From Pseudomonadota bacterium (lineage in GTDB: Bacteria > Pseudomonadota > Gammaproteobacteria > Enterobacterales > Succinivibrionaceae), in contig JAEWPL010000135.1 of assembly GCA_023460615.1 (NCBI GenBank), positions 1 to 22,255 of the forward strand: 22,255 bases of DNA, given 5' to 3'. A program made the position numbers and the translations under genes. This document shows positions 7,944-15,849 of the stretch, piece by piece (positions within the stretch are counted from its first letter, which is position 1; each line of letters starts with the position of its first letter). The notes below the pieces were generated by a model, which made no database searches, had not been told where the DNA came from, and saw only the letters and a program-made list of their open reading frames with translations.

Positions 7944-9929
7944 GTGACACGTAATGTAATACTTGTTCCAGCAGGTAAAACATCTGGCATCTATACCGTA
8001 GCTTTAGGTTTAGTTAAAGCTTTAAACAATCACAATGTAAAAGCAGCTTTATTTACACCTTTTGCTAATTGCAAAAACGCAAAGTGCATTGCTACAGCTA
8101 TTTCAAAATGTTGCGCTGCTAAAGCCATTGCTCAAGGACAAGAAAGTGAAGTTCTAGAAAAGATTGTTGGTAACTACAATCAATTAAAAGACAGTGGCAA
8201 CTACGATGTAATTATCATCGAAGGTGTTTGCCAAGCTCCATTTGATAAAGATGACATGAATGCTAAGATTTGCCACGCATTTGATGCTGACATTATTACC
8301 TTAGTAAATGGTGCTTGCTCTTGTGCTAAAAAGGCAATTGATGCAACTTTACAATATTTTGGTAATGCAGGTAAGAACAAAGTATTAGGTTCAATTCTTT
8401 TAAACGCTAATGCTCCTGTTGATGCTAAAGGCAACATTAAGTTAGTACTATCAGGTTGCTCTGAGTGCAACTGTAAGTCTGGTGCTACTTGTGATGCATC
8501 TGATAAAGGTGGCATTGAAAACTTACTATCAAAGGTTCAGTTTGACAAGCAATACTATGCACCACGTGCTAAAGATATTGCTTCTTACATCGATGCACAA
8601 ATCGTAAGTGGCGATGAGAACAAGCGTGCTTACAAAGTAACCTTCTCAAATACTGAAGCTAATGATAAACAGTTACTAATCTCAGCTCAAGCAGTTGATA
8701 ACACTAAGGCTGCTATCGTGATTTTAACTGATGGCGCTGATTGCAAGGTTGAGAATGCAACTGTACTCAAGACAGACAAGAGTGCATGGCAAGTAGCTCA
8801 AGCTTTAGCTTCAATGGATGCTATTTTAAATGCAGACGATGAAGAGACTAAGTCTTACATTGAAGAAAACGCAAGCAAAGACATTGAAGATAGCTTAGTA
8901 AACTTAATCAAAGATTATGATGCTAATAAGACTGTGTTAATGAGCCCTGCAGCTTTCCGCTACAAGTTAACTCAATTAGCACGTGCAGCTCACAAGAAGA
9001 TTGCTCTACCTGAAGGTGATGAGCCACGTACAGTAGCAGCTGCTGCTAAAGTTGCAGAGCAAGATATTGCAATTCCTGTATTATTTGGTAACAAGGATAA
9101 GATCTTAGCTGTAGCTAAAGAGCAAGGCGTTACTTTAAATGATAAAGTTGAGTTTGTTGATCCTGAGGCTGTAAGAGCTAACTATGTTGATAGATTAGTT
9201 GAGTTACGTAAAGCTAAGGGCATGACTCCTGAAATGGCAATTCAAATGCTTCAAGACAATGTAGCTTTAGCTACCATGATGATTGAAGCTAATGAGTTAG
9301 ACGGCCTAGTATCAGGTGCAGTTCACACCACTGCTAATACTATTCGTCCACCACTACAGATCATTAAGACTGCTAAGAATGCAAAGCTTGTATCAGCAAT
9401 CTTCTTCATGTTAATGCCTGAGCAAGTTTATGTATATGGTGACTGCGCTTTAAATATCGATCCTGATGCAGAGCAATTATCAGAGATTGCAATTCAATCA
9501 GCTGACACAGCTAAAGCATTCGGTATTGATCCTAAGGTTGCAATGGTTACTTACTCAACCATGAACTCAGGTAAGGGTGCTGATGTTGATTTAATGAGAG
9601 AAGCTACCGAGTTAGTACGTCAAAAGCGTCCTGATATCGCAGTAGATGGCCCTCTACAGTATGATGCTGCTGTAATGCCAAACGTTGCAGCTCAAAAGGC
9701 TCCAAATTCACCTGTAGCTGGTAAAGCAACTGTATTTATCTTCCCAAGCTTATCAACTGGTAACACCGTTTATAAGGCAGTACAACGTAGTGCTAACTTA
9801 GTTTCTATTGGCCCTATGTTACAGGGTATGAGAAAGCCTGTTAACGACTTATCTCGTGGTGCTTTAGTAGATGACATCATCTACACTATTGCTGTTACTG
9901 CAATTCAAGCTACTCAAAACAATGCTTAA
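7944..9929 (+). CDS. pta: Phosphate acetyltransferase with cysteine-rich N-terminal half
   Basis: Converts acetyl-CoA and phosphate to acetyl phosphate and CoA, the first step of acetate formation. The start is GTG 7944 with SD CGGAG. Length is 661 residues against about 714 in E. coli. Residues 1-190 match the P-loop-like/dethiobiotin-synthetase-like N-domain (VILVPAGKTSGIYT). The middle DRTGG-like region is shortened. The catalytic PTA_PTB domain begins near residue 337 (FRYKLTQLARAA) with KIALPEGDEPRTV, LVSGAVHTTANTIRPPLQ, YGDCALNIDPDAEQL, QYDAAVMPNVA and MRKPVNDLSRGALV. The oddity is 13 cysteines in the first 267 residues (43, 48, 56, 57, 96, 110, 125, 127, 172, 175, 177, 183, 267), with clusters CSC and GCSECNC; the catalytic domain has one. 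ackA is not beside it. A terminator follows at 9956-9988. Confidence 0.95.
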   Translation: MTRNVILVPAGKTSGIYTVALGLVKALNNHNVKAALFTPFANCKNAKCIATAISKCCAAKAIAQGQESEVLEKIVGNYNQLKDSGNYDVIIIEGVCQAPFDKDDMNAKICHAFDADIITLVNGACSCAKKAIDATLQYFGNAGKNKVLGSILLNANAPVDAKGNIKLVLSGCSECNCKSGATCDASDKGGIENLLSKVQFDKQYYAPRAKDIASYIDAQIVSGDENKRAYKVTFSNTEANDKQLLISAQAVDNTKAAIVILTDGADCKVENATVLKTDKSAWQVAQALASMDAILNADDEETKSYIEENASKDIEDSLVNLIKDYDANKTVLMSPAAFRYKLTQLARAAHKKIALPEGDEPRTVAAAAKVAEQDIAIPVLFGNKDKILAVAKEQGVTLNDKVEFVDPEAVRANYVDRLVELRKAKGMTPEMAIQMLQDNVALATMMIEANELDGLVSGAVHTTANTIRPPLQIIKTAKNAKLVSAIFFMLMPEQVYVYGDCALNIDPDAEQLSEIAIQSADTAKAFGIDPKVAMVTYSTMNSGKGADVDLMREATELVRQKRPDIAVDGPLQYDAAVMPNVAAQKAPNSPVAGKATVFIFPSLSTGNTVYKAVQRSANLVSIGPMLQGMRKPVNDLSRGALVDDIIYTIAVTAIQATQNNA

Positions 9930-9955
9930 TGCAAATTTAAGCTAGATTTTGTAAG

Positions 9956-9988
9956 ATAGCTCCAAGCAATGCTAGGAGCTATTTTTTT
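9956..9988 (+). terminator. pta terminator overlapping the yfcH ribosome-binding site
   Basis: Stem ATAGCTCC (9956-9963) pairs with GGAGCTAT (9975-9982); an inner AGC/GCT pair shortens the loop, and seven Ts follow (9982-9988). The T-run abuts the yfcH ATG (9989), and the only SD for yfcH, AGGAG (9974-9978), lies in the 3' arm. Confidence 0.8.
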
Positions 9989-10822
9989 ATGAGAGTTTTA
10001 ATTACAGGTGGCAGTGGTTTTATTGGTAGAGCTTTAGTCTCTAAACTTTTAAATTCCCATCAAGTTTTCGTCTATACCCACAAAACAGCAGTTGAAAACA
10101 ATCTCTCCTTTCCTCTTACAGTTACTGTTTTAACAGCTAATAGTGACTTTCCTAAAGTTGATGCCATCATAAATTTAAGTGGAGAGGCTATCGACAAATC
10201 CTTTTTAACCAGTAACAGAATAGCTAGTATTATTAACTCACGTCTAGATACGATAAAACTCTTAAAACAAAAGTACCAAAACGATTTTCCCAAAATATTT
10301 ATTCAAGCTTCAGCTACAGGGATCTATAAAGACAGTAATGAGGAGTTAACAGAAAACGGATCTTTCAATAACAATTTTTATGCAAAGCTAGTAACTCAAA
10401 TTGAAAATGGAGCTTTAGCGCTCTTATCCAAGGACTGCTTTGTGTATCTAGCAAGACTTGGTGTAGTGGTAGGTAATGGTGGTGGTATTGTAAAGAATTT
10501 AAAGTATCTTCCACGTCCTTACTTTTTAATGGGAAATAATTACATTCCTTATATTACACTTGAAGATACCGCTTTAGCTTTTAAATTTTTATTAGAGCAC
10601 CACAGCTTGTGCTCTTTTGATAAGCCTTATCAAATCGTAAATTTCTGCTCTAAAAACTACTTAACTTTAAATAAGCTTTTAAAATTGTGTAAACCACAAA
10701 GTAAAGTAGCTATCCCCTGCCCTAAATTTATTTTACGCCTAGATAAAAGAGGACATCTTCTGTTAGTAGATCACAAAGTTAAGCCTGCCTTTTTACTAAA
10801 ACAAGGCTTTAAATTTAGTTAA
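9989..10822 (+). CDS. yfcH: TIGR01777-type NAD-dependent epimerase family protein YfcH
   Basis: A 277-residue extended SDR-fold protein. The Rossmann motif GGSGFIG is at 7-13, followed by INLSGEAID (compare NLAGEPI in the family), TGIY (active-site-like) and RLGVVVGNGGG. The family is of unknown substrate. E. coli YfcH is about 297 residues; this copy ends at AFLLKQGFKFS and lacks the last ~20 residues, and the tryptophan-rich stretch usual after the VVLG motif is replaced by NNYIPYITLED. The start ATG directly follows the pta terminator T-run and its SD lies within that hairpin. A LacI-type operator-like site follows the stop. Confidence 0.82.
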   Translation: MRVLITGGSGFIGRALVSKLLNSHQVFVYTHKTAVENNLSFPLTVTVLTANSDFPKVDAIINLSGEAIDKSFLTSNRIASIINSRLDTIKLLKQKYQNDFPKIFIQASATGIYKDSNEELTENGSFNNNFYAKLVTQIENGALALLSKDCFVYLARLGVVVGNGGGIVKNLKYLPRPYFLMGNNYIPYITLEDTALAFKFLLEHHSLCSFDKPYQIVNFCSKNYLTLNKLLKLCKPQSKVAIPCPKFILRLDKRGHLLLVDHKVKPAFLLKQGFKFS

Positions 10823-10835
10823 ATAGCTCACAATT

Positions 10836-10852
10836 CGCAATCGTTTACAATA
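10836..10852. promoter_or_regulatory. LacI-type operator-like site upstream of araD (O3)
   Basis: CGCAATCGTTTACAATA shares the ten-base core AATCGTTTAC with the ytf and lacI operators but not the GGTGT tail. It lies about 85 bases before the TATAAT at 10936-10941. The match is shorter, so control by the same regulator is an inference. Confidence 0.5.
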
Positions 10853-10935
10853 CTAAATTATTTTATATTTCAATATATTAACAATTTAGTACTAAAACAT
10901 TTTAGTTTTTCTATTTATCTTTTCAAAAGATGTCC

Positions 10936-10941
10936 TATAAT
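10936..10941 (+). promoter_or_regulatory. araD -10 element
   Basis: A perfect TATAAT lies 44 bases before the araD ATG; no clear -35 box stands 16-18 bases upstream. Confidence 0.5.
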
Positions 10942-10984
10942 AATCATGTATCCAAGATAAACATTTTTAAAGCTGAGGATCACT

Positions 10985-11689
10985 ATGCTAGAAGATTTAA
11001 AACAAAAAGTTTTTAAAGCAAATTTAGATCTACCAAAACATGGTCTTGTAACCTTTACTTGGGGTAACGTATCTGGCATAGACAGAGAAAAAGGTTTAGT
11101 GGTTATTAAACCATCTGGAGTTGACTATGAAACTATGACTGCAGAGGACATGGTAGTAGTTGATTTAAAGACTGGTGAGAAAGTTGAAGGTGATTTAAAT
11201 CCTTCTACTGATACCCCAACTCATCTTGAGCTATATCGCGCTTGCAAAGATATTCAAGGTGTTGTACATACTCATTCTCGTAATGCAACCTCCTTTGCTC
11301 AAGCTGGCATTGATATTCCAGCTTTAGGAACTACAGGTGCTGATTATTTCTATGGAGATATTCCTTGCACTCGTCCTATGACAAAAGCAGAGATTGAGGG
11401 CGAATACGAGCTTGAAACTGGCAAGGTAATTGTAGAGACCTTTAAACAAAGAGGTATCAATCCAAAGGATGTACCAGCTTGCTTAGTTTACTCTCACGGT
11501 CCATTTACTTGGGGTAAATCACCTGATAACGCAGTTTATAATGCAGTGGTTTTAGAGGAAGTTGCATTCATGGCATATCATGCTATGACTTTAAATCCAC
11601 GTATTGGCAGAATGCAACAAGATTTATTAGACAAGCACTATTTAAGAAAACATGGTGCTCATGCCTACTACGGTCAAATTAAACATTAA
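10985..11689 (+). CDS. araD: L-ribulose-5-phosphate 4-epimerase
   Basis: Interconverts L-ribulose 5-phosphate and D-xylulose 5-phosphate, feeding arabinose or ascorbate carbon into the pentose phosphate pathway. The 234-residue sequence follows E. coli AraD closely (MLEDLK--V--ANL-LPKH-LVT-TWGNVS). The zinc and catalytic residues are visible: D76 in STDTPTH, H95 and H97 in VVHTHSRNA, H171 in VYSHGPFTWG; the end is LLDKHYLRKHGAHAYYGQ. UlaF/SgbE paralogues are close relatives, so arabinose is not proven as the source. No araA or araB is in the window. The start has AGGA eight bases upstream, and the gene stands alone between its promoter and a strong terminator (11740-11770). Confidence 0.92.
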   Translation: MLEDLKQKVFKANLDLPKHGLVTFTWGNVSGIDREKGLVVIKPSGVDYETMTAEDMVVVDLKTGEKVEGDLNPSTDTPTHLELYRACKDIQGVVHTHSRNATSFAQAGIDIPALGTTGADYFYGDIPCTRPMTKAEIEGEYELETGKVIVETFKQRGINPKDVPACLVYSHGPFTWGKSPDNAVYNAVVLEEVAFMAYHAMTLNPRIGRMQQDLLDKHYLRKHGAHAYYGQIKH

Positions 11690-11739
11690 CTCAAAACCGA
11701 ATCTAATTATAACTTCGTTCAATTCACCTTTATTGAAAA

Positions 11740-11770
11740 GGCCATCACCTTACGTGATGGCCAATTTTTT
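11740..11770. terminator. Strong terminator between araD and the AGCS gene
   Basis: GGCCATCAC (11740-11748) pairs with GTGATGGCC (11754-11762), loop CTTAC, followed by AATTTTTT on the plus strand. On the minus strand it is followed by TTTTCAATAAA, so it can serve both convergent genes. Confidence 0.9.
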
Positions 11771-11775
11771 ATCTT

Positions 11776-13146
11776 TTAAGCTACTTTTCCTTTAAGAGAT
11801 TTTAAATAAGTAAAGTACTTTACTGTCTCTTCTACGATATCTTTTCTTAAGATGAACAAGGCAAGTAAGTTTGGTAATGCCATCAAGCCATTTAAGATAT
11901 CTGCAAGCACCCATACTAAATCTAAAGTCATAAAGGCTGCTGAAGCTACAATTAACACATAGATAAAACGGTAAGCTAAGATACACTTTGTACCAAAGAG
12001 GTATACCACACAGGACTCAGCATAGTAGTTCCAACCTATGATAGTGGTAAAAGCAAAGAGCAAAAGACCAATATTTAAAAGGTAAATACCCCATGAATCA
12101 CCTAAGGTTAATCTAAAAGCTTCTGAGGTAATAGCTGCACCGTTAAGATCACCACTCCAAGTATTAGTAAGCACGATAGTAAGACCTGTTAACATACAAA
12201 TTACGATGGTATCAAAGAAGGTACCTGTCATATTAACTAAGCCTTGCTCAGCTGCATACTCTGTTTTAGCTGAAGCTGCTGCAATAGGTGCAGAGCCTAA
12301 GCCTGCCTCATTTGAGAACATACCACGTGCAACACCAAATCTCATGGCAACTAAGATACCAACACCTGTTGCACCGCCAATACCTGCATCAAAACTAAAA
12401 GCTGAACTTACAATAGTTACGATAGCTGCAGGCAGGTCTTGTATATTTACAGCAATTACAAATAAACAGCCTACAATGTAGAAGACTGCCATTAAAGGAA
12501 TAAGCTTAGTACTTACTTTAGAAATACTCTTTAAACCACCTAAGGTAACCATACCTACAAGTACACTGATGATGGCACAGGAGGCTAAAGGAGACATTCC
12601 AAACATAATAGAGTTTGCCTCTACCATAGAGTTTACCTGGCAGTAAGTACCAATACCAAAACAGCCAGCACCTACAGTTAACAAGGCAAATAGTGCTGCA
12701 AGTGGTTTATTGTGCATACCGTTTTTGATGTAATACATAGGGCCACCACGGTATTTGCCTTTTTCGTCGACCTCACGATATTTAATGGCTAATAAACATT
12801 CAGAGTATTTGGTAGCCATACCAAAAAAGGCTGCTACAAACATCCAAAACAAAGCACCTGGTCCACCCATGTGTACCGCAGTTGCAACACCTACGATATT
12901 ACCAGTACCAATGGTACTTGCTAAAGCGGTACATAAAGCAGCAAAGCCTGTGATCTCACCTTGTTTAGATTCGTCAGATTCATTAGACTTTTTAAACACA
13001 AGCTTTAAGGAAAATACTAAATTAGATACTTGGATTAGTCTTAATTTATAGGTTAAAAAGATACCTATCAGCATCAAGGCAACAAGCAAAGGTGCTCCCC
13101 AAATATATCCATCTATGGTGTCGAGAATTTTTGCTAATGAGTCCAT
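11776..13146 (-). CDS. Alanine/glycine:cation symporter family protein
   Basis: A 456-residue membrane protein of the AGCS family (AlsT/DagA/YaaJ), which imports alanine or glycine with Na+ or H+. About 10-11 hydrophobic segments are present. Family motifs include STIGTGNIVGVATAVHMGGP, GALFWMFVAAFFGMATKYSE, YRGGPMYYI, and GVARGMFSNEAGLGSAPIAA. The start ATG 13146 has SD AAGGAT. The gene follows the LacI-type gene on the same strand but is separated from it by a strong terminator (13269-13305), so it probably has its own promoter. The exact substrate cannot be told from the sequence. Confidence 0.9.
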   Translation of the reverse strand: MDSLAKILDTIDGYIWGAPLLVALMLIGIFLTYKLRLIQVSNLVFSLKLVFKKSNESDESKQGEITGFAALCTALASTIGTGNIVGVATAVHMGGPGALFWMFVAAFFGMATKYSECLLAIKYREVDEKGKYRGGPMYYIKNGMHNKPLAALFALLTVGAGCFGIGTYCQVNSMVEANSIMFGMSPLASCAIISVLVGMVTLGGLKSISKVSTKLIPLMAVFYIVGCLFVIAVNIQDLPAAIVTIVSSAFSFDAGIGGATGVGILVAMRFGVARGMFSNEAGLGSAPIAAASAKTEYAAEQGLVNMTGTFFDTIVICMLTGLTIVLTNTWSGDLNGAAITSEAFRLTLGDSWGIYLLNIGLLLFAFTTIIGWNYYAESCVVYLFGTKCILAYRFIYVLIVASAAFMTLDLVWVLADILNGLMALPNLLALFILRKDIVEETVKYFTYLKSLKGKVA

Positions 13147-13268
13147 ACTAGATCCTTATTAAAGAAATAATGCACTTTTATCATACGCTTATCTTGGATG
13201 CTTTATTTTACATGCATTATTTTGGTGCTTTAATTTTAAAGATCTTAAAAAAAGGTTGGTTGCAGTGC

Positions 13269-13305
13269 AAAAAAAAATCCGTAACTGCCATTTGCAATTA
13301 CGGAT
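13269..13305 (-). terminator. Terminator of the LacI-type gene
   Basis: ATCCGTAA (13277-13284) pairs with TTACGGAT (13298-13305). On the minus strand the stem is followed by nine Ts (complement of 13269-13277). It lies 30 bases beyond the regulator's stop. Confidence 0.85.
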
Positions 13306-13335
13306 CTAATGTTGGAGTTATATTAAAACTTTCGA

Positions 13336-14364
13336 CTACTCAAAGTGAGTCTTTACCTTAATTACAGTATCAACGATGTAATCTTGAGGATCGTCGCCTA
13401 TCTTATTAAAGTAGTCATGGAACTTTTTAATGACTTGATAACCTTGAGTCTGAGTAGACTGACAAATTACAAAATCAACAATGTCATTTTTAACTAATTC
13501 TTTAGTGGTATAAATCTCATCACAAGCAATTACAAAACGCTTATGCTCGGCATCTGCAATAATTGCAGCGCCTAAACCACTTACGCCAGAGCCTGTTGCC
13601 ATATAGACAATGTTAATTTCAGGGTGAGCTAAGAAGGATTTCATGGTTACTTGCTGAGTGATGATATCCTGATCTTTACCTTCAATGATATCTACAATTT
13701 GATAATCACAGTTTCTTGCCTGTAACTCACTGATAAAGCCATCTACTCTATTCTTATGACCTAAGTGCTCTTTGTAACCGACTACAATTAAGATCTTCAT
13801 CTTTTGGTTATGACAGCACTTATCTACCATAGTAGCTGCAACTTTGCCTGACTTTACATAATCAGGACCTACAAAGCATAATCTTTTAGTGCCAGGTAAA
13901 TCGTTATTTAATAAAATAACTGCCATACCTTGCGCCTCAAGCTCATCAATCTTGTTGCGAATAAGTGGACTGTCTACAGAGCATAAAACAAACGCTTTAC
14001 ACCCTGAGCTTATAAGCTGATCAATAGCTTCGATTTGTTGCTTAGGATCCCAACCTTCTTGCTCTTTAATTACCACATCAATACCAAGATCTTTAAATTC
14101 TCTTAGTGCTTGATCGATACCTTTTTTGATATCATCAAAGAATGGAGAATTAATACTTGGTATGCAAATACCAATGAAGTTAATATTCTTTTGTGAGGAT
14201 AAAGCACGACCTGCTCTATTAGGAATATAGCCAAGCTCTTGAGCTAACTGTCTGATGCGCTCTGAAGTTTTTGCACTTACTTCATTTTTGTCATTTAAGG
14301 CTCGACTGACAGTACCAATGGATACACCAGATGCTTTAGCTAAGTCTTTTAAAGTTACACTCAT
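13336..14364 (-). CDS. LacI/GalR-family transcriptional regulator
   Basis: A sugar-responsive repressor. I chose ATG 14364 (residues MSVTLKDLAKASG), as LacI proteins begin directly with the helix-turn-helix; the SD GGTGAGGG precedes it, and a longer frame from 14385 would place its start inside the leader. The product is 342 residues. The HTH is VTLKDLAKASGVSIGTVSRAL, followed by the hinge (RAGRALSSQKN) and a periplasmic-binding-protein-like sensor (INFIGICIPSINSPFFDDI to the C-terminus). That sensor resembles ribose/galactose binding proteins, fitting control of a furanose importer. An operator 23 bases upstream of the start is identical to the one in front of the ytf operon, implying autoregulation and control of ytfQRT-yjfF. 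Confidence 0.92.
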   Translation of the reverse strand: MSVTLKDLAKASGVSIGTVSRALNDKNEVSAKTSERIRQLAQELGYIPNRAGRALSSQKNINFIGICIPSINSPFFDDIKKGIDQALREFKDLGIDVVIKEQEGWDPKQQIEAIDQLISSGCKAFVLCSVDSPLIRNKIDELEAQGMAVILLNNDLPGTKRLCFVGPDYVKSGKVAATMVDKCCHNQKMKILIVVGYKEHLGHKNRVDGFISELQARNCDYQIVDIIEGKDQDIITQQVTMKSFLAHPEINIVYMATGSGVSGLGAAIIADAEHKRFVIACDEIYTTKELVKNDIVDFVICQSTQTQGYQVIKKFHDYFNKIGDDPQDYIVDTVIKVKTHFE

Positions 14365-14385
14365 TGTGCCCTCACCGTAAAACAA

Positions 14386-14403
14386 ACACCGTAAACGATT
14401 ACA
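14386..14403. promoter_or_regulatory. LacI-type operator upstream of its own regulator (O2)
   Basis: On the minus strand this reads TGTAATCGTTTACGGTGT, the same 18 bases as at 7235-7252. A CATAAT -10-like box lies at 14416-14421 on the minus strand, so a bound repressor would cover the start of transcription. The site lies in the region shared with the divergent umuC. Confidence 0.78.
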
Positions 14404-14547
14404 TTTTTTTTAATTATTATGGGCTATTTTACAATACTTTCCATATAAATGCGTGATTTTTGCGTGTTACCCCACAAATAATTGTAAAATCAATCGTAAA
14501 TTTGTGCGTTTTTACAACTTTTAATGTTAATTTTTTGTAACTAACTA

Positions 14548-15849
14548 ATGGAATTTGAAACAGAATTTTCAAAAGTCTATTTATTGTGCGACTGCAATAA
14601 TTTTTTTGCGTCTTGCGAAAAATTATTTCGACCAGATTTAAAGAACAGACCTGTAGCTGTCTTGTCTAACAATGACGGTGTGGTAGTTTCTCGCTCTTAT
14701 GAAACTAAAGCACTAGGCATTGCTATGGGAGCTCCAGCTTTTAAAATCCAAGACGAAATTAAAAAGTTTCAAATTCAAACTTTCTCCTCAAACTTTAATC
14801 TGTACTTAAACATTTCTAACAGAGTGATGGCTCTATTAGAAAGTTTTTGCAAAGATCTGCAAATCTACTCTGTCGATGAAGCTTTTTTAGAATTTGACAA
14901 TTTAACTGAGCAACAGGCTATAGATCTTGCATTTAAAATAAAAAACGCAGTCTTACAACAAGTAGGCATTCATATAGGTATAGGTATTGCCCAAACTAAA
15001 ACTTTAGCAAAACTTGCAAATCACTTTGCAAAACAAAACCGTAGCACCACTCATGGAGTTTTCTGTGTGCTAAAAGATCCTATGAGACAAAAGATCTTAC
15101 TTAATAATCCAATTGGAGAAATTTGGGGAATAGGAAAAGCTTTAGAAGATAAATTAACTCAAGATGGTTTTATCACCGCTTTTGATTTGAGCAAGGCTGA
15201 TGAAAAGAGCATTAAAAAAGCTTACAACATCAATGTTGTAAAAACAGTAAAAGAGCTTAATAACAAAGACTGTATCGATAATGTTGCACAAGCAGACAAT
15301 CAAGCACAAATCATGTGGTCTAGAAGTTTTAAAGATAGACTGTATGATTTTGAGGATTTGTTGCAAGCTGTATATGAATACACACAGGAGAGTTGCTCAA
15401 AACTTAGAGCTATAAACTGTTGGGCAAAACAAATCTCAGTCTTTATCCGTACCTCCTATTTTGGAGAGCAACACAAATACTCTAATATCGCTACCCTAAA
15501 ACTTGATCATCCAAGTATAGATACTCGTGTTTTTATGAGTGCTGCCAAAATACTTCTTCTTCATATATATAAGAGTGGTTATGCCTATAATAAAGTTGGT
15601 GTTATCTTAAGTGACTTTGAACAAGAGCGAGCTTTTCAATCAGATCTCTTTGTCAAGTCACCAGATCAAAAGAAGCTTGATAAAGACGAAAAGCTTATGC
15701 ACACACTAGATAAACTTAATAAAAATGAAAAACACACTTTAATTATTGGTGCTCAAACCAAAATTAAAGCTAAAGAGCAAGAATGTGCCTTAAAAAAGCT
15801 CTCCCCAAGTTACACTTCAGCTTGGGATGAATTACCTGAGGTTAATTGA
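14548..15849 (+). CDS. umuC: Y-family DNA polymerase UmuC-like (Pol V catalytic subunit)
   Basis: An error-prone translesion polymerase of 433 residues. Catalytic acidic residues are in DCNNFFASCE (D15) and YSVDEAFLEF (D110, E111); the little-finger region and the C-terminal DUF4113-like tail (GVILSDF...DLF, ending SPSYTSAWDELPEVN) are present, so it is full length for UmuC. No umuD or LexA-like protease gene lies in the window. The 162 bases upstream contain no CTG...CAG LexA box, and no Shine-Dalgarno is visible before ATG 14548, so the start is less certain. The stop codon overlaps the ATG of the next gene (TGATG at 15847-15851), giving translational coupling with an AlkD-like protein. Confidence 0.92.
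   Translation: MEFETEFSKVYLLCDCNNFFASCEKLFRPDLKNRPVAVLSNNDGVVVSRSYETKALGIAMGAPAFKIQDEIKKFQIQTFSSNFNLYLNISNRVMALLESFCKDLQIYSVDEAFLEFDNLTEQQAIDLAFKIKNAVLQQVGIHIGIGIAQTKTLAKLANHFAKQNRSTTHGVFCVLKDPMRQKILLNNPIGEIWGIGKALEDKLTQDGFITAFDLSKADEKSIKKAYNINVVKTVKELNNKDCIDNVAQADNQAQIMWSRSFKDRLYDFEDLLQAVYEYTQESCSKLRAINCWAKQISVFIRTSYFGEQHKYSNIATLKLDHPSIDTRVFMSAAKILLLHIYKSGYAYNKVGVILSDFEQERAFQSDLFVKSPDQKKLDKDEKLMHTLDKLNKNEKHTLIIGAQTKIKAKEQECALKKLSPSYTSAWDELPEVN

Noticed and set aside
7789..7983. 64-residue minus-strand ORF upstream of pta
   Set aside because: It overlaps the pta promoter and start codon and resembles no protein I know.
8201..8515. 104-residue minus-strand ORF opposite pta
   Set aside because: It lies wholly antisense to the conserved pta frame and has no recognisable motif.
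12206..13051. Two plus-strand ORFs opposite the AGCS symporter gene
   Set aside because: Antisense shadows; the minus-strand frame carries clear family motifs throughout.
13170..13361. 63-residue plus-strand ORF between the AGCS and LacI-type genes
   Set aside because: It runs through the LacI-type terminator and into that gene; no RBS and low complexity.
14386..14547. Possible LexA (SOS) box before umuC
   Set aside because: No CTG followed ten bases later by CAG is present in this stretch.
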